Part shown: piece after piece, positions 1-11,500 of the stretch
Position numbering within the stretch: position 1 is the stretch's first letter
How the letters are laid out: the number at the start of each line of letters is the position of its first letter
NCBI GenBank assembly: GCA_905250075.1
Contig: CAJNOP010000020.1
Span: 1-64,000, forward strand
Source: Rotaria sp. Silwood1
Taxonomy: Eukaryota > Rotifera > Eurotatoria > Philodinida > Philodinidae
DNA length: 64,000 nucleotides
Direction: 5' to 3'
Translations under genes and position numbers: made by a program
Notes under the pieces: model-generated
What the model was told of the DNA's origin: nothing
The model's database searches: none
Seen by the model: the letters and a program-made list of their open reading frames with translations, nothing else

Positions 1-273
1 GTCCGCTTCGATTGTTTCATTCTGTCTGGAAAAAAACGAATGTTTTGAAATGTCGCGTATGAGAATGATTCAGACATGTTGAGTATCATGGATTTATGAA
101 GCTTTTTTATTCGAAAAAAGCTGCATTGTACCGAAATCATCAATCAATCTGTATGTCTGGGACATTGAAGAAGATTCGTCATTCGTATGTGCCAGTATCT
201 CGTAAGTCTCACTACGAATCAACCAATTTTGAATAAAAACCTTTATGAATGCTCGATTTTCTATATGTCCAAC

Positions 274-467
274 TCATGATCTCACAAGATAGTGAAAGTC
301 TGTTCGTCGTCTAGAAAGAATGAAATGGCAGAAGCTGGCTGGAGTGATATATAATAAAAATGTACACTCTAAATGATGATGTAAGTGACATGATCCACAA
401 ACACAGTACTGGATCACCAGTTGCACGAACTTTTCGGGCAACCTGATACCAATACTGTAAAATATAA
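274..467 (-). pseudogene. Possible continuation exon or relic of the DEG/ENaC gene
   Basis: On the minus strand an acceptor-like TATTTTACAG is followed, in the phase left by the preceding channel exon, by an open frame of about 64 codons. It contains YCVCGSCHLHHHLEC and a stop at 274. The cysteine-rich patch faintly recalls the CGC motif that follows the last exon in this channel family, but the surrounding residues do not match. Read as splicing, it would end the channel without a second membrane helix. I regard it as a weak candidate only. Confidence 0.2.
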
Positions 468-786
468 AAGTGATATACAAAAAATTCTGACTGTCGTAAA
501 ATTGCTTTCGAATATGTCAAATATTTATTTTTCTCATGCCAATTCGTTCAGTTCTATTAAACCATAACTAAAGAAGAAAAATAGATGTTGGTGAATTTTT
601 GAAGTGTGGTTACATGACATTGACAGTCCATATCTTGAAATTCCATTATATCAGTTCATGCATGTTATGGGCAGTTCATATTTTGAAATACTTAGTTTGC
701 TAGCGAGGACATACACTTAACTACAATATCATCAATCTTCCTAACTTACACCGTACAACCATGAATTGTGAACTAATTATACTTAC

Positions 787-1838
787 ATGTATGCCTGTAT
801 GCAAAGTGTATAACAAACACCTTGTGAATATGCATAATCAGCACCTTCATATTCATTAAACATTGCTTGCATAGCAAGTGGTATCTTTGTTGTACAATCT
901 GTATATGGTGATGATAAGAATTGATTAGTCTTTTTCTTGTAACCAAGTCTATGTCTTCGTCCAGGTGCAAGCAGAGTGCCAGCTACATCAATAAGTGGTA
1001 ATTGTGTATTGTCATGAATCATAGCAATCATTCCTACTGACACGTCTATTTTAACGGAAAAAAAAGAAGAAACATATTATGAGATATGCTATGGAAACAA
1101 ACCTTCTGAAGCATATGGAACATATAGATGACTTTGTGCATAAAGACGTAGAATAAGTTTTCCTGATCCTCCATCATCATTTGTATATCGAAGATCACTT
1201 CCATTTGTTGTTTTTGTTTTAGCATTAAATGTAAAGCATTGACCGTAGGTAGAAGACAAAAATGAGATAAAATCATTAGTTGTACAGGTTTTGTCATTGT
1301 AGACACATTCGATTAACATAGTATCGAGAGAAAAAAAATACTGAGTGATAGGTGCACCTGTATTTAGCTGAACTTGTAAAAAATCACGAAGAAGAAGAGT
1401 CTGTTCCGCAGTAAATGTAGTTGTATCATTCGTATTTGTTGCATTAATGGAATTTGTATAATTTAAAAAAGGTCCAATTAAATGATCATAACGAACTGGT
1501 GAATAATTACAAAATGTAACTGCAGGAAATACTTGTGATCGTTCAACAAAAATTGATACAGATGTTTGTGTTGGATATTCAAAATAATTTTTAATCGTTT
1601 GAGTAACAGAATAAATCATAATGCCAGTAAAAATAAAAAATGAAACTGTCCAGAAAATACAATTATGTTTACTTTGACTTCGTGCAATACCAGGTAAACC
1701 ATGAGTGGATGTATTCAAAGCAAATTCTCGAACTATAGAACGAGGTTGATGATTAGATGATTCTAATTTCTTTGCTTCTTTTGCCATCGAAATAACTGGA
1801 ACCACATGATTATTCGTCGTATTTGTCATGGCTCTCAT
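787..1838 (-). CDS. DEG/ENaC (FMRFamide/acid-gated type) sodium channel, 5' part
   Basis: Two exons are visible: 1838-1103 and 1045-787, with a 57-nt GT..AG intron at 1046-1102. They encode about 331 residues. The start chosen is the ATG at 1838 (MRAMTNTTNN...), since the reading frame further up opens only on a GTG. The N-terminal cytoplasmic part is followed by a first membrane segment (FWTVSFFIFTGIMIYSVTQ) and an extracellular part with the family motif FPAVTFCNYSP. Further on are YGQCFTFN and a late cysteine pair (VCYTLCIQAY). These are hallmarks of trimeric amiloride-sensitive or peptide-gated sodium channels of the plasma membrane. Exon 2 ends at a good GTAAGT donor at 786 in phase 2. 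The rest of the extracellular domain and the second membrane helix are not recognisable in 1-786. The gene is therefore either truncated or continues beyond the window. Family call is strong; subtype is unknown. Confidence 0.85.
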
Positions 1839-4800
1839 TCTTAATTTAATATAATATAATAGTACTTTATATGTTGATGTGAATTTCACAAGTAGATGTT
1901 AGACTTTTTTTCTGCGTAAATAAGTATGATATTGCTGTTTTTGAATGTGATCAAATTTTATATGTAAATTATAAAAATCAATGATCGATTGATAAATTAT
2001 TTAAGCACGGAAATGACTTGCGATGATTTGATGTTCTTATATAAAAAAAATATTGTTTACAGAAGTAACGGAAAGTAATATATTCATTCTTTTCTATTTT
2101 CTATCAAAAATGGGAAGGAGTTAAAGAAAATTTTTTTGATAACTTCATTGATGTCAATGTTAATTTTATTTTACGTGTGTTTACAAAAGAATAGTTCTCT
2201 AGTAACTCTTGTTTGATCACCAATATTGGTTCCTTTTCCCCCTCGAGTAATAATTAACATACTAAAAGAAAAAGATTTTCGGAAAAAGAGAGACATAGTG
2301 AATATTTTTTTTATCAAGAACAAAGAATCAATAACACCCTTGAGATGAGATTCTTTTTTCTAGTTTACTTTACAAATGTAAGCGTCTTTTCGATTTAAAC
2401 GATAACGACACTTGGCAAACAATTATCTTCATTTGGTTCAAAACGTTCCAATAGTTTATTTGATTGAATAGTTTAGTCATTTTTGAAATTTAAATTATTT
2501 TCTTTTGTTTAGTTGTAGTCTGTTATCGAAGAGATACATTCATTGATTATGATAGGATTAACACTTAGTGATGTCGACAGACTATATTCACTAATCTCTT
2601 TCTAATTAATACGTTCCATTAAGCATTGTAGGATAATGTTTCTTTTATTACATTTATTGCAAGCTACTCTAAGATAGAATCGAACGAGCGGTTGACATCG
2701 TTGATAAGTCTCATTAAATGAAAACGATGTTCAAAGATTGAGATGTACAAAACTATGCTTTCATATTATTAGATTAATAAACATGAATTAAAAAAAGATG
2801 ATCAATATTGTAGGAGTAATTATGTGTTTTGCATCAAACAAAATTGAACATAGGTCCGAATAGGGCGTTCTAAATTGAACACAACCGATGTAAAGAATCG
2901 CTAGAAGCTCAGTAATTCTCAATACGAGGCATATGTTTTTGTATGTAAAAAACAAACTAATTCTTCGAATTTCTAATCGAATTTTAGAATATTTTGAATG
3001 TTGAGAAATACCGGATTCCTAGCCATTCTTCATGTTAGTTGTGTGTAATTTGGAATGCTCTTCCCGAATTTTTTCTTAAATTTCTTTAATGTAGATCACA
3101 CGTTTCAAAATCTGCTGAAATCGACCGAAAAACTAAAGAAAAAACAAATTTTTCATCAATTTTGAAACCTTTGTTTTCTGTTTCGTGTATTTCGACTATA
3201 GCTTCGAATAGAGCAAAAAGAAACTAGCCATGATTGATCTAGACAACCCACAGAAACTACATTCTTAATATGGAAAACATGTCATCAATGACTTCATGTT
3301 GTAGGAATTGGTATATGCTTGTCGTAATATGACTCTCCATTTTTTTCTAAAGAAGTTTATTCAAAAATACAAGTTTTTGTAGATTTGAATTATTTATTAA
3401 AATGAAGACAGTAACAAAAGTTAACTGCCACTTTTTTTGCTTATATCTAAGATACTTGTGAATATAATTGATGATCGATAATGAATCAGAGAGAAAATCA
3501 AGCGATCAGTTTAAAGCATTATTCAAATCATGCTGATATTCGTAAAGTAAAACTCTCTTAGTCATTAATTCCGTAATATATCCTAACTTTATTATGAATT
3601 ACAGTTCGCACTGTTATTATCTTTACAAAGAATAAAAATCAACAGATAATTGATTCGTCTTTTTCATGGTCATGCATGAAAAAGTTAATAAAATAAATTT
3701 TTTAATTCAGATAGAATACAAGAATATAAATTTGATTTAATCGTTCGTAGTTGAAATTTAACCTTCTTTTACTATCAATGACTTCTGAAAGTCACAAATT
3801 TAGTAAATTAAAATTTAAAAACGAGAGAAAAACCAGCATGAATTATAAAATAGATCTATATTTTTCAGTAGAATATAACCATTCCACGTCAACTTACTGC
3901 TCGTCAGCTGTTATGAAAATTAAATTTACTAACGGTAACTTTTATTAATAACTAATTATTAGCATGAAAAATCATAGCTAGCCTATATTTGTCAATGCAC
4001 CATTGTATACTGTTTAATACCACATGAATTTCATATCGAATCGTCTTGATTGTAATTACAATAAAGTTTCATTCTTACAGGTGAAAATAATTATTACGAA
4101 ATTTGAAAGAATGTTTTGATATGATTTTCGGTCGATCTATCGATAGGTATAAATCGAGAAATTTATAGAGAATATTGCAAATTTAAGATTTCATGCATGT
4201 TAAATTAAGTACACTGTATGTGAGAGAAGTATCTCGTTGACCTAATTAAGAAATATTTATTCAACATTTTGGAATTACATACTTGTTATTAGTTATCCAT
4301 TGATTCATATTAATTAATAAGTATATACAAACATCTTTAATTTAAAAAAATAGCTCGGAAGAAAACAGTCAAGAATTCACAATCAACCTGTGTCTAACTT
4401 TTTTACATGTAAAAAGTTAGAAATTATATCACTTTTATTTTATTCTTTAATTTAAATTCATGTTAATGTCATACTTGAATAAATTCTCTTTGCCAATGAG
4501 AAAAATAAATTTATTTGCTTTCATTATATAATGTGTCCAAGATATTATTTTGTGAAACACAATCAAAAAGTATAGAGATAAAAATTTGAACTTTCTCCCA
4601 TATAGACTGTAACAAATGTTGTTGATATACGATCATACGCCATACATCGATAACGTCTTCTTAGAATAAGGCGCGTAGTCAAAGTTGTGCGATATTTTTT
4701 CTTTTGTATGTGACTCTATTCAGGAACATGATAAAACCTTGTTTTTTTTTTGTCAAAAGATTAGTCATCGATTGATCTACTCAGATCACAAGACCATATC

Positions 4801-5363
4801 TTTATAGCTAGTTTTGAAATTTAAACGGACTATCAGTAATGAACACGTGTATGAATCAATTGATTTGGATGCTATAGTCTACAATAAAACCTTTTCTTAT
4901 TGCTGTATTACTCTCAAACTGCATCATCTGAAAACCAGTGAAGTCGATGCACAAATCCTTAGGTTAAATTTTCTCAACTGTCTGAAAGAAATAGTAAAAA
5001 AGAATTAAGTTTAACAAAATAATAAAAGGATAGCTTGACTTCAACTGAAGATGATGAAAATATGTTGTGGAGAAACCAGTACTGATCTCATGAGAAGTAT
5101 TGCTAAGAACAAAATTACATACAAAAGAAAAAATGTTGTAATGTATCCTATAATAGATAGAATAAAATAATCTTCTAGTGAATAACAAGAACAACTAAAT
5201 TATATTTTATATTTTGATTCTGTAGAGGTTATCATTTAATCATGAAAAACATTTATTGAAAACACATTTTGTTAGAAAAGTTCTACTACGAACCAACAGA
5301 TCGAATTAGAAAAACAACAAAAAACAATGGTGCAAACATATTCTGTGTCTTTTGACTTGTTGA
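1839..5363. other. Gene-poor AT-rich stretch
   Basis: I see no convincing exon in either strand. Short open frames (for example at 3751-3948 and 4814-5008) are AT-rich, lack conserved motifs and do not join through plausible splice sites. The first few hundred bases next to 1838 probably include the promoter of the channel gene. Confidence 0.5.
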
Positions 5364-5681
5364 TTAAAGTCGACTTTCATCACCATAGGGAAAACACAAT
5401 TTTCGAGATAAACCAGATTTTCTAACACGTGAAAAGTAACATATACGTGGCAGTAGTACACTCCGTTGTCGAATATCTTTCGAAGACATTGATGAAAGCT
5501 TTTTGATTAAGTTGGAATGTAGTTTGTTTGGTATTTGATGATGTTTATGATGAAATAAAAAGATGTTCTGGGTGCTGCTTGTAGTAGTTGAAGTCATAGT
5601 AGGCATTGTGTTAACTTGTAATATTGAAGAACAACAGATAATTATTAATAAACACATACAAATTGCAAGGTTAGAAGCCAT
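5364..5681 (-). CDS. Small secreted protein, candidate peptide precursor
   Basis: A single open frame of 105 residues starts at the ATG at 5681. Residues 1-25 form a clear signal peptide (LAICMCLLIIICCSSI core). A Thr/Ser-rich spacer and a basic middle follow. The C-terminal third is rich in Arg/Lys (DIRQR, RVRK, SRK) with two cysteines separated by 14 residues (CYF...KLCF), ending PYGDESRL. This layout (signal peptide, spacer, basic cleavage-like sites, one Cys pair near the C-terminus) is that of many neuropeptide or peptide-hormone precursors, but I do not recognise a family. No intron is needed. It could also be a short unrelated secreted protein. No neighbour within 1.5 kb helps. Confidence 0.5.
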   Translation of the reverse strand: MASNLAICMCLLIIICCSSILQVNTMPTMTSTTTSSTQNIFLFHHKHHQIPNKLHSNLIKKLSSMSSKDIRQRSVLLPRICYFSRVRKSGLSRKLCFPYGDESRL

Positions 5682-5965
5682 TGACAGTAGAATAATGAAA
5701 TAGAAATGTCAATAGATCAGAAGAATTTATTTAAATATAAAAAAAAGAAAAGTCATTGTTTCTCACAAAGTCATAGTCATGTTTAACAAACTACCATTAA
5801 CCAGATGTTATACTCATTATTTCTCTCGTCTATGACCAATAATTTTGCTAACATCCATCTATCATAAACCGTATGTTAAAGTTATGAAAAATCATGAATT
5901 CAAATAATATTGAAATGATCAAATACGTTTCCAAGAATGACCAAAATATGAAGAAAAATATCTGT

Positions 5966-6315
5966 ATATATATGGGGGTTACAAATTTGACTGGTACCCC
6001 GTTTTGATACAGTCCAATTGTAAGGATAAAACCTAGTATTGTCCGGGCCATATAAGAGAGGATCCTACATAACCCTGGATTGGCCCGAACAACACCATGT
6101 TTTATCCTTACAATAGTAGAGAAACGCTGCCTGCCTTATCGTGGGGTCTGGTAGCGTTTCTCTACTATTGTAAGGATAAAACATGGTGTTGTTCGGGCCA
6201 ATCCAGGGTTATGTAGGATCCTCTCTTATATGGCCCGGACAATAGTAGGTTTTTTCCTTACAATTGGACTGTATCAAAACGGGGTACCAGTCAAATTTGT
6301 AACCCCCATATATAT
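5966..6315. repeat. 350-bp nearly perfect palindrome (foldback element)
   Basis: Arms of 163 nt (5966-6128 and 6153-6315) are reverse complements with only two mismatches and no gaps, around a 24-nt loop. The outer ends are ATATATAT followed by GGGGGTTACAAATTTGAC. Each arm is itself a smaller foldback: TTGTAAGGATAAAAC near one end of the inner part is answered by an inverted GTTTTATCCTTACAA about 90 nt away. No protein is encoded. It is most likely a non-autonomous foldback or MITE-type element inserted in TA-rich DNA. The short frame at 5848-6051 is a shadow of it. Confidence 0.9.
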
Positions 6316-7717
6316 TATTAATTCGATAATCAGATCATAGCTATCAGTTTCCTCCAAAATGTTCGAGTTTCTGCCAATTGGTTATAGTTTCGAGGTAACT
6401 CTGGACAGAAACCGAATTTTGAAACACAATTTGCCTTTCTTTGGCAGAAAGCGGAATACAAAATAAGCAGAGAATATTGGTGGTTGATGGATATGGTTCT
6501 AGGAGGTCCTAGAAGATGGATGACCTGGTGACAGGTTCTCTGTTTTAGGAGAGATCGGATCATAGTGAATTTCGTTCTTCTCCCTCTCTACAGCCCCTAA
6601 TTCTATTATTTCGAAAATAAAAGCCTTTTCTGCCGAATTTTCAGTCCGTTCACCCCTAAAAGTATATATAACCCTGGATCAAATTTTAATGGAATGGTAA
6701 TTTAAATGCATTTAATCGTTTTGATCTAATTGCTTTTTTTTAATCATCTTCTTTCCATTGGAAATATTTAATATTAATGTTTTTTATGATATTCTAGGTT
6801 TTTTTTTGAAGAATATTAATTTCTATACCTAGCATGTGTAAAATGTTCTAAAAGAAAATATCATAGTAATCATATAGGTTTTATATCAACGAAAGTAAAA
6901 TTTTCCCAGATGGTGAGCGTTGTTTTTATGACACATTATTCTGTTGATGTAACCATAGTAATAGTAGAAAATATTTTATTAACTAGATGTGAGTAATTCA
7001 ATAACTATATAACAAGAAACATGGCAATTGACTATTTTCAGTAATAATGAATTGAACAGAAAATATTAAATATAATTGGAAGATTATATGCAAATAATAA
7101 ACAGTATTAACAGATTCCTGATAGATAAAAAAAAGACTGAAAATTGATTAAGTGTGAATTAAGATAATATACTATTCTTTCAATACGAAATTGAAGGAAG
7201 TTGTTTAAAACTAAAGAGTGGCTCAAAAGTTTCAACTTCTGTCTGTAAATTGACATCATCTATATAAATAGATTTGTAGATAGTTAACAGCAATACTTAG
7301 TTTTATAGAGAAAGATTAAAGCTATCATCTGAAATGAGAATAATTCGAATTACATCGACATCATGATAAGAATCTAAAGCGAAGTATTGTTTTCTAGAGA
7401 TTTTTATATAATTCAATAGATTTCAATAAACTCGATGAGAATATGAATATCATGATAATTCTGATCTTGTTTTCAATATAAAACTTCAAAGAAACGAGAA
7501 AGATTAATGAGAATTTGATGTATCCAATATTCGACAGAGTAAATCGAAATTTTAATAATTTTAGCTGATCTACTATTTCGTCTGTTCATGCAATTTGAAA
7601 TAATAATATTCAGCTTCAATATTTTAAACTACGTCTTGAAATATCAATTATCAGTCGATCAAAAGGTGTAATGGAAAATTAAGCATGTTTTCTTGAGCAA
7701 CGTAGGTAAGATTTTTA
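6316..7717. other. No gene recognised
   Basis: AT-rich sequence with no supported exon. The part 6330-6680 is somewhat less AT-rich and contains a 77-codon minus frame without motifs; it may be repeat-derived, as its last bases repeat the phrase AACCCTGGAT also found in the palindrome next to it. Confidence 0.4.
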
Positions 7718-7833
7718 TTAGTCTTCCTGGTTTTGTCTACCTATTATATTAGAAACAGGATCAGAAGTTTTTTTTGTTTGATATTCATATTCTTGTAGAG
7801 CTTGTCGAACTCCAGCGAGCCATGTAAAAATAT
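7718..7833 (-). CDS. Orphan C-terminal exon of an unidentified gene
   Basis: After an acceptor-like AATTTCTAG the minus strand reads, with two bases of a split codon first, IFTWLAGVRQALQEYEY and then a polar tail ending GRQNQED and a TAA stop at 7718-7720. Codon use and composition look coding, and the amphipathic W..GVRQALQ.. helix recalls the C-terminal helix of PH-like domains, but that is only a resemblance. I could not find the preceding exon between 7834 and 8528. It may be the last exon of a decayed gene, or of a gene whose earlier exons are short. It lies downstream of the ADAMTS stop on the same strand. Confidence 0.35.
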
Positions 7834-8528
7834 CTAGAAATTAAAATTTCTCTCAACTTCAATCACTGAGACATAACAAGAGTATTTTTGTTATTGCCGA
7901 AAAATGCAAGATATAAAATGCTTAGTCATGTTTATTAAAAGAACTATAACTTTTCATAATCCCAATGGAATTCAAGCTATTTTCTTTTCAGATTATAGCA
8001 TTAATCGTGCTCTACAAAACTATGTATTTCAGTCAAATATCTACTTATGTAATTTATATAGATAACATCAATTTTCAGAGAGCAGTCGAAACTTTTGGAC
8101 CATCGTCTATTAACTTCTCTGTCTAGTGTTGAAATAATCTATAAGTTTTATACGATTAAGTTTTAACGAATAATGCAGAATAATACCCATAATTTAGTTT
8201 ATAATTCTATTATCTTACATATAATAGACTGTCATTTTTTCAGCATATATGTTTTCTTCCACATATACTCTTAGCAAACAATATCCTTTCACATTAGTGT
8301 ATGCAGCTAATGTTTAGCAGATTTATTTAATCGATGAAGTGAATCGAATAATTTTCTTGTATTCAATTTTTTTAAAGACTTTTCTATTGAATCAAAAAAA
8401 TGTCTAGTTTATTATATAATAAATGAAGTTGACAATCTACACATTGAAATAGACATGTAATTTTAATAAATTCAATCAATAGTCTGTGCATTATTCTATT
8501 CTTGTTTGTTCTTGTTGGGTTTCTATTT
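7834..8528. other. ADAMTS 3' flank, no further gene seen
   Basis: AT-rich DNA between the ADAMTS stop codon and the orphan exon. It should contain the ADAMTS 3' UTR. No conserved reading frame is visible on either strand. Confidence 0.4.
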
Positions 8529-11500
8529 CTATGGTTTTTTGATAATGTTTTTCTTCTTAATAGTAGTATTAATTTTTTTTGTTGTTAATGCTGTCTTTGT
8601 GGTAGCTTTTGTTGTGGTAGTTATCAGTTTAATACGAGTAGATGTTGTAGATGATATTGTTGTTGAAATTTTTTTATGAATTGTTGTACTAGTTTTTGTC
8701 GTTGGGCTTGTCTTTGGCAAATGAGTAGTACTGGCTAGTAGTTTTGTTGTTAAAGATATTTTTTGAGTTGTATTAACAGTTTTTGAAGTACGAATGGGTA
8801 AAAATGTAGTATTCAATTGAACTTTAGTAGTTTTTAAAGTAGTGTTTAATGTTGGTCGAATTGACGTAGTGTTTGGTTTTGTTTTATAAATTGAAGCATT
8901 GGTACAATGAGATAGAATACAGCGACGTGTTGATGATGGTCTTTCATGTTGATTACATATTGATGAACTACACCATACTCGACGTGTCAATGTCGCATTA
9001 TTACATGATCCAGTACACTTTAGAATAGATACATAAACAGTAAGTTTTATAAAAAAAATATATACAAAGAATAGTTTATTGTTCATTTTATTCTATGTAA
9101 AAATATTCGAGTAGTAATGTGAAAAAAAAGAAAACAATCATTTTCATTCTTTGACGATAGTTTGGACTTTTGAATAAGCAATGATTACTTGTTACTTTTA
9201 TTACAGTTAATTTTTTTATATTGTAGCCATGACTTGATCCGCTTAAGATCATAGAAGTGCACAAGATTCGATAAATTAGAATATTCAAACTGTCTTAGAA
9301 TTTTGATAGTTACTGAAGAGCCAAACATTTACTTTTATACTTTTCTAGTTTCATGTTATCAGATAACCTGAGAAATGAGTTTATGTGTTATCAACACATT
9401 GTTGGTTCTCATACAGATGTTTAATTGCGCTTATTATGATACTTTGGATTGAGAAACTAGCGAACCTTTGGAAATGTCGAGAAAAGAACTCCTATACGGC
9501 TCTACCAGGTGATTTTATTTGAGAAGTTTATGTGGAATTTCATAAGCTTGAGACTGCGTTTCCATGCTGTGCAGGAAGCATACTAATAGTACGACTTCAA
9601 CAATTCTAATTGTGCTTGTTTATAAAGAATCTTACGTTATCTGACCAATGAGAGACGAGCCAATGACCACATGAAGTATTGCATGGTCGTCGATCAATTG
9701 GTTTTAAGTTTTCATCAGCAGTACAAATCGCATTTGGATCATATGAAACACATGTTATATTTCGATATTGCATAGCACATGGATTTGATGACGAACAATT
9801 CTATAGAAATTTTGTTTATCATATCATAATTGTTCGAAAACTTAAAATTGACACTTACTCCAATCCATTCACTTGCATTCCATTGACTATATATTTTCAT
9901 CTTACTACACCTTGGTATTGTTGACGACATATTTTGAGGACATTCTCTTATGATAATAGGTACTGACGAAAGTCTATGTGTACATATACTTGTAGGTATT
10001 GTATGTGTCCTATTATTCGATATAGTTCGTACACAGAGAAGACTTCGTCGTTGTATAGCTTCTTGTGGCCAACAACGACCTTCACATGATCGCCATGGAC
10101 CTACTTGCCAACGAGGAGCTGAGGGAACTTGTATTGGACAATTAGTATTCTGACATTTCAATGGACGAGGTTTTGTTTTAGAATCACATAATTGATCAGA
10201 AACCACAATTATTTCGTTTTGATGGGATTTAAAAGTACAATAAGGTTGTCGAATCGTACATGAACAATCATCATTTGTTTGATTTTCGAATGACCATGTA
10301 TAATAATTATTCACAAGTCTTGTTTTATTTATTATCGTCTCATTAATTAATTCCCAATACATACATTTAACTTTAATTAAATCATTATTCTGTATAAGTA
10401 ACATAATATCAATGTGTTCAGTTAATGGATGTCCACGACCTTCAAGAATTTCTTGCTTTATTCCACGTTTATACCACATTCGAGTTTGACCAATTTGAAA
10501 ACTATTCTGTTCAGTTATTGAACGGTTTCCATTTAAATAAAATCGACCTTTAGTAGAAAAATAAATTAGAAAGAAAAAATTTATATTAAAAAAACAAACG
10601 AACCCTTTACTTGAATAGCTAAAAAACTACTTGATTGAGTCGTTTTTTCAATTTGAAATGTAGCAATACCTTTTGATATACTACCTATTTTAACATATGA
10701 ACCAGCTGGTGTTGTTTCATTTTTTTTATATTGAAATATTTTTGTTATCTGTTGACAATAACTTCGATTTCCATTACATATACCACACTCATCTTCAATT
10801 GCTGTTGAATATAATTGATTGTCACATCCTAATTTCTATAATTTAATCTTCTTTTTTTTATCTATATTATATTTAATTAATCAAAACTTACTTGACATTG
10901 TCCAGCAATACATATACCATTATGTTTTATAAAGTTTTCATTATCATTATCATTATCATTATCAATTCTACATTGTGTACCATCACGAAATTTAATTGAT
11001 TCAACTTTTCCAACTGCATCATCAGTTAATGTTATATTAGAATTTATTGTTGTATCATTGTCTAATGATACTGATGATATAATTGGAGTACAAAAAACCA
11101 TACAAGGTACTGAAGCAAACCATGGTACCGTTTTCCATTTCGTACCATTCGATTTCGAATTTAATTCGTCACAATTTAAATGAGATTCATGTTTATAATT
11201 AATATTCAATTTTTTACAAGGCTATTTTAAAAATATATATGCTTTTGTTAAGCGAAAATAAAAAAAAATTATTTTACCGCAATTGTACAAGTTCGATATC
11301 GTTTGCGTACCCCCAAACAATGTTTACCATTAAAATCTGGTCTAAACAATTAGAAAGATTAAAAAAAATGGAAACAATTCATTTCTTATATTTTTTCATA
11401 GGTTGTTACTTTGGGTTTGTACATGTTCTTTGTTGATATTCAACACCTAATCCACATGTATGTGAACAAGAACTCCATGGTGTCCATGGACTCCAACCGC

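Noticed and set aside
5848..6051. 67-codon minus frame with a membrane-like stretch
   Set aside because: Lies half in the 350-bp palindrome and has no homology cue.
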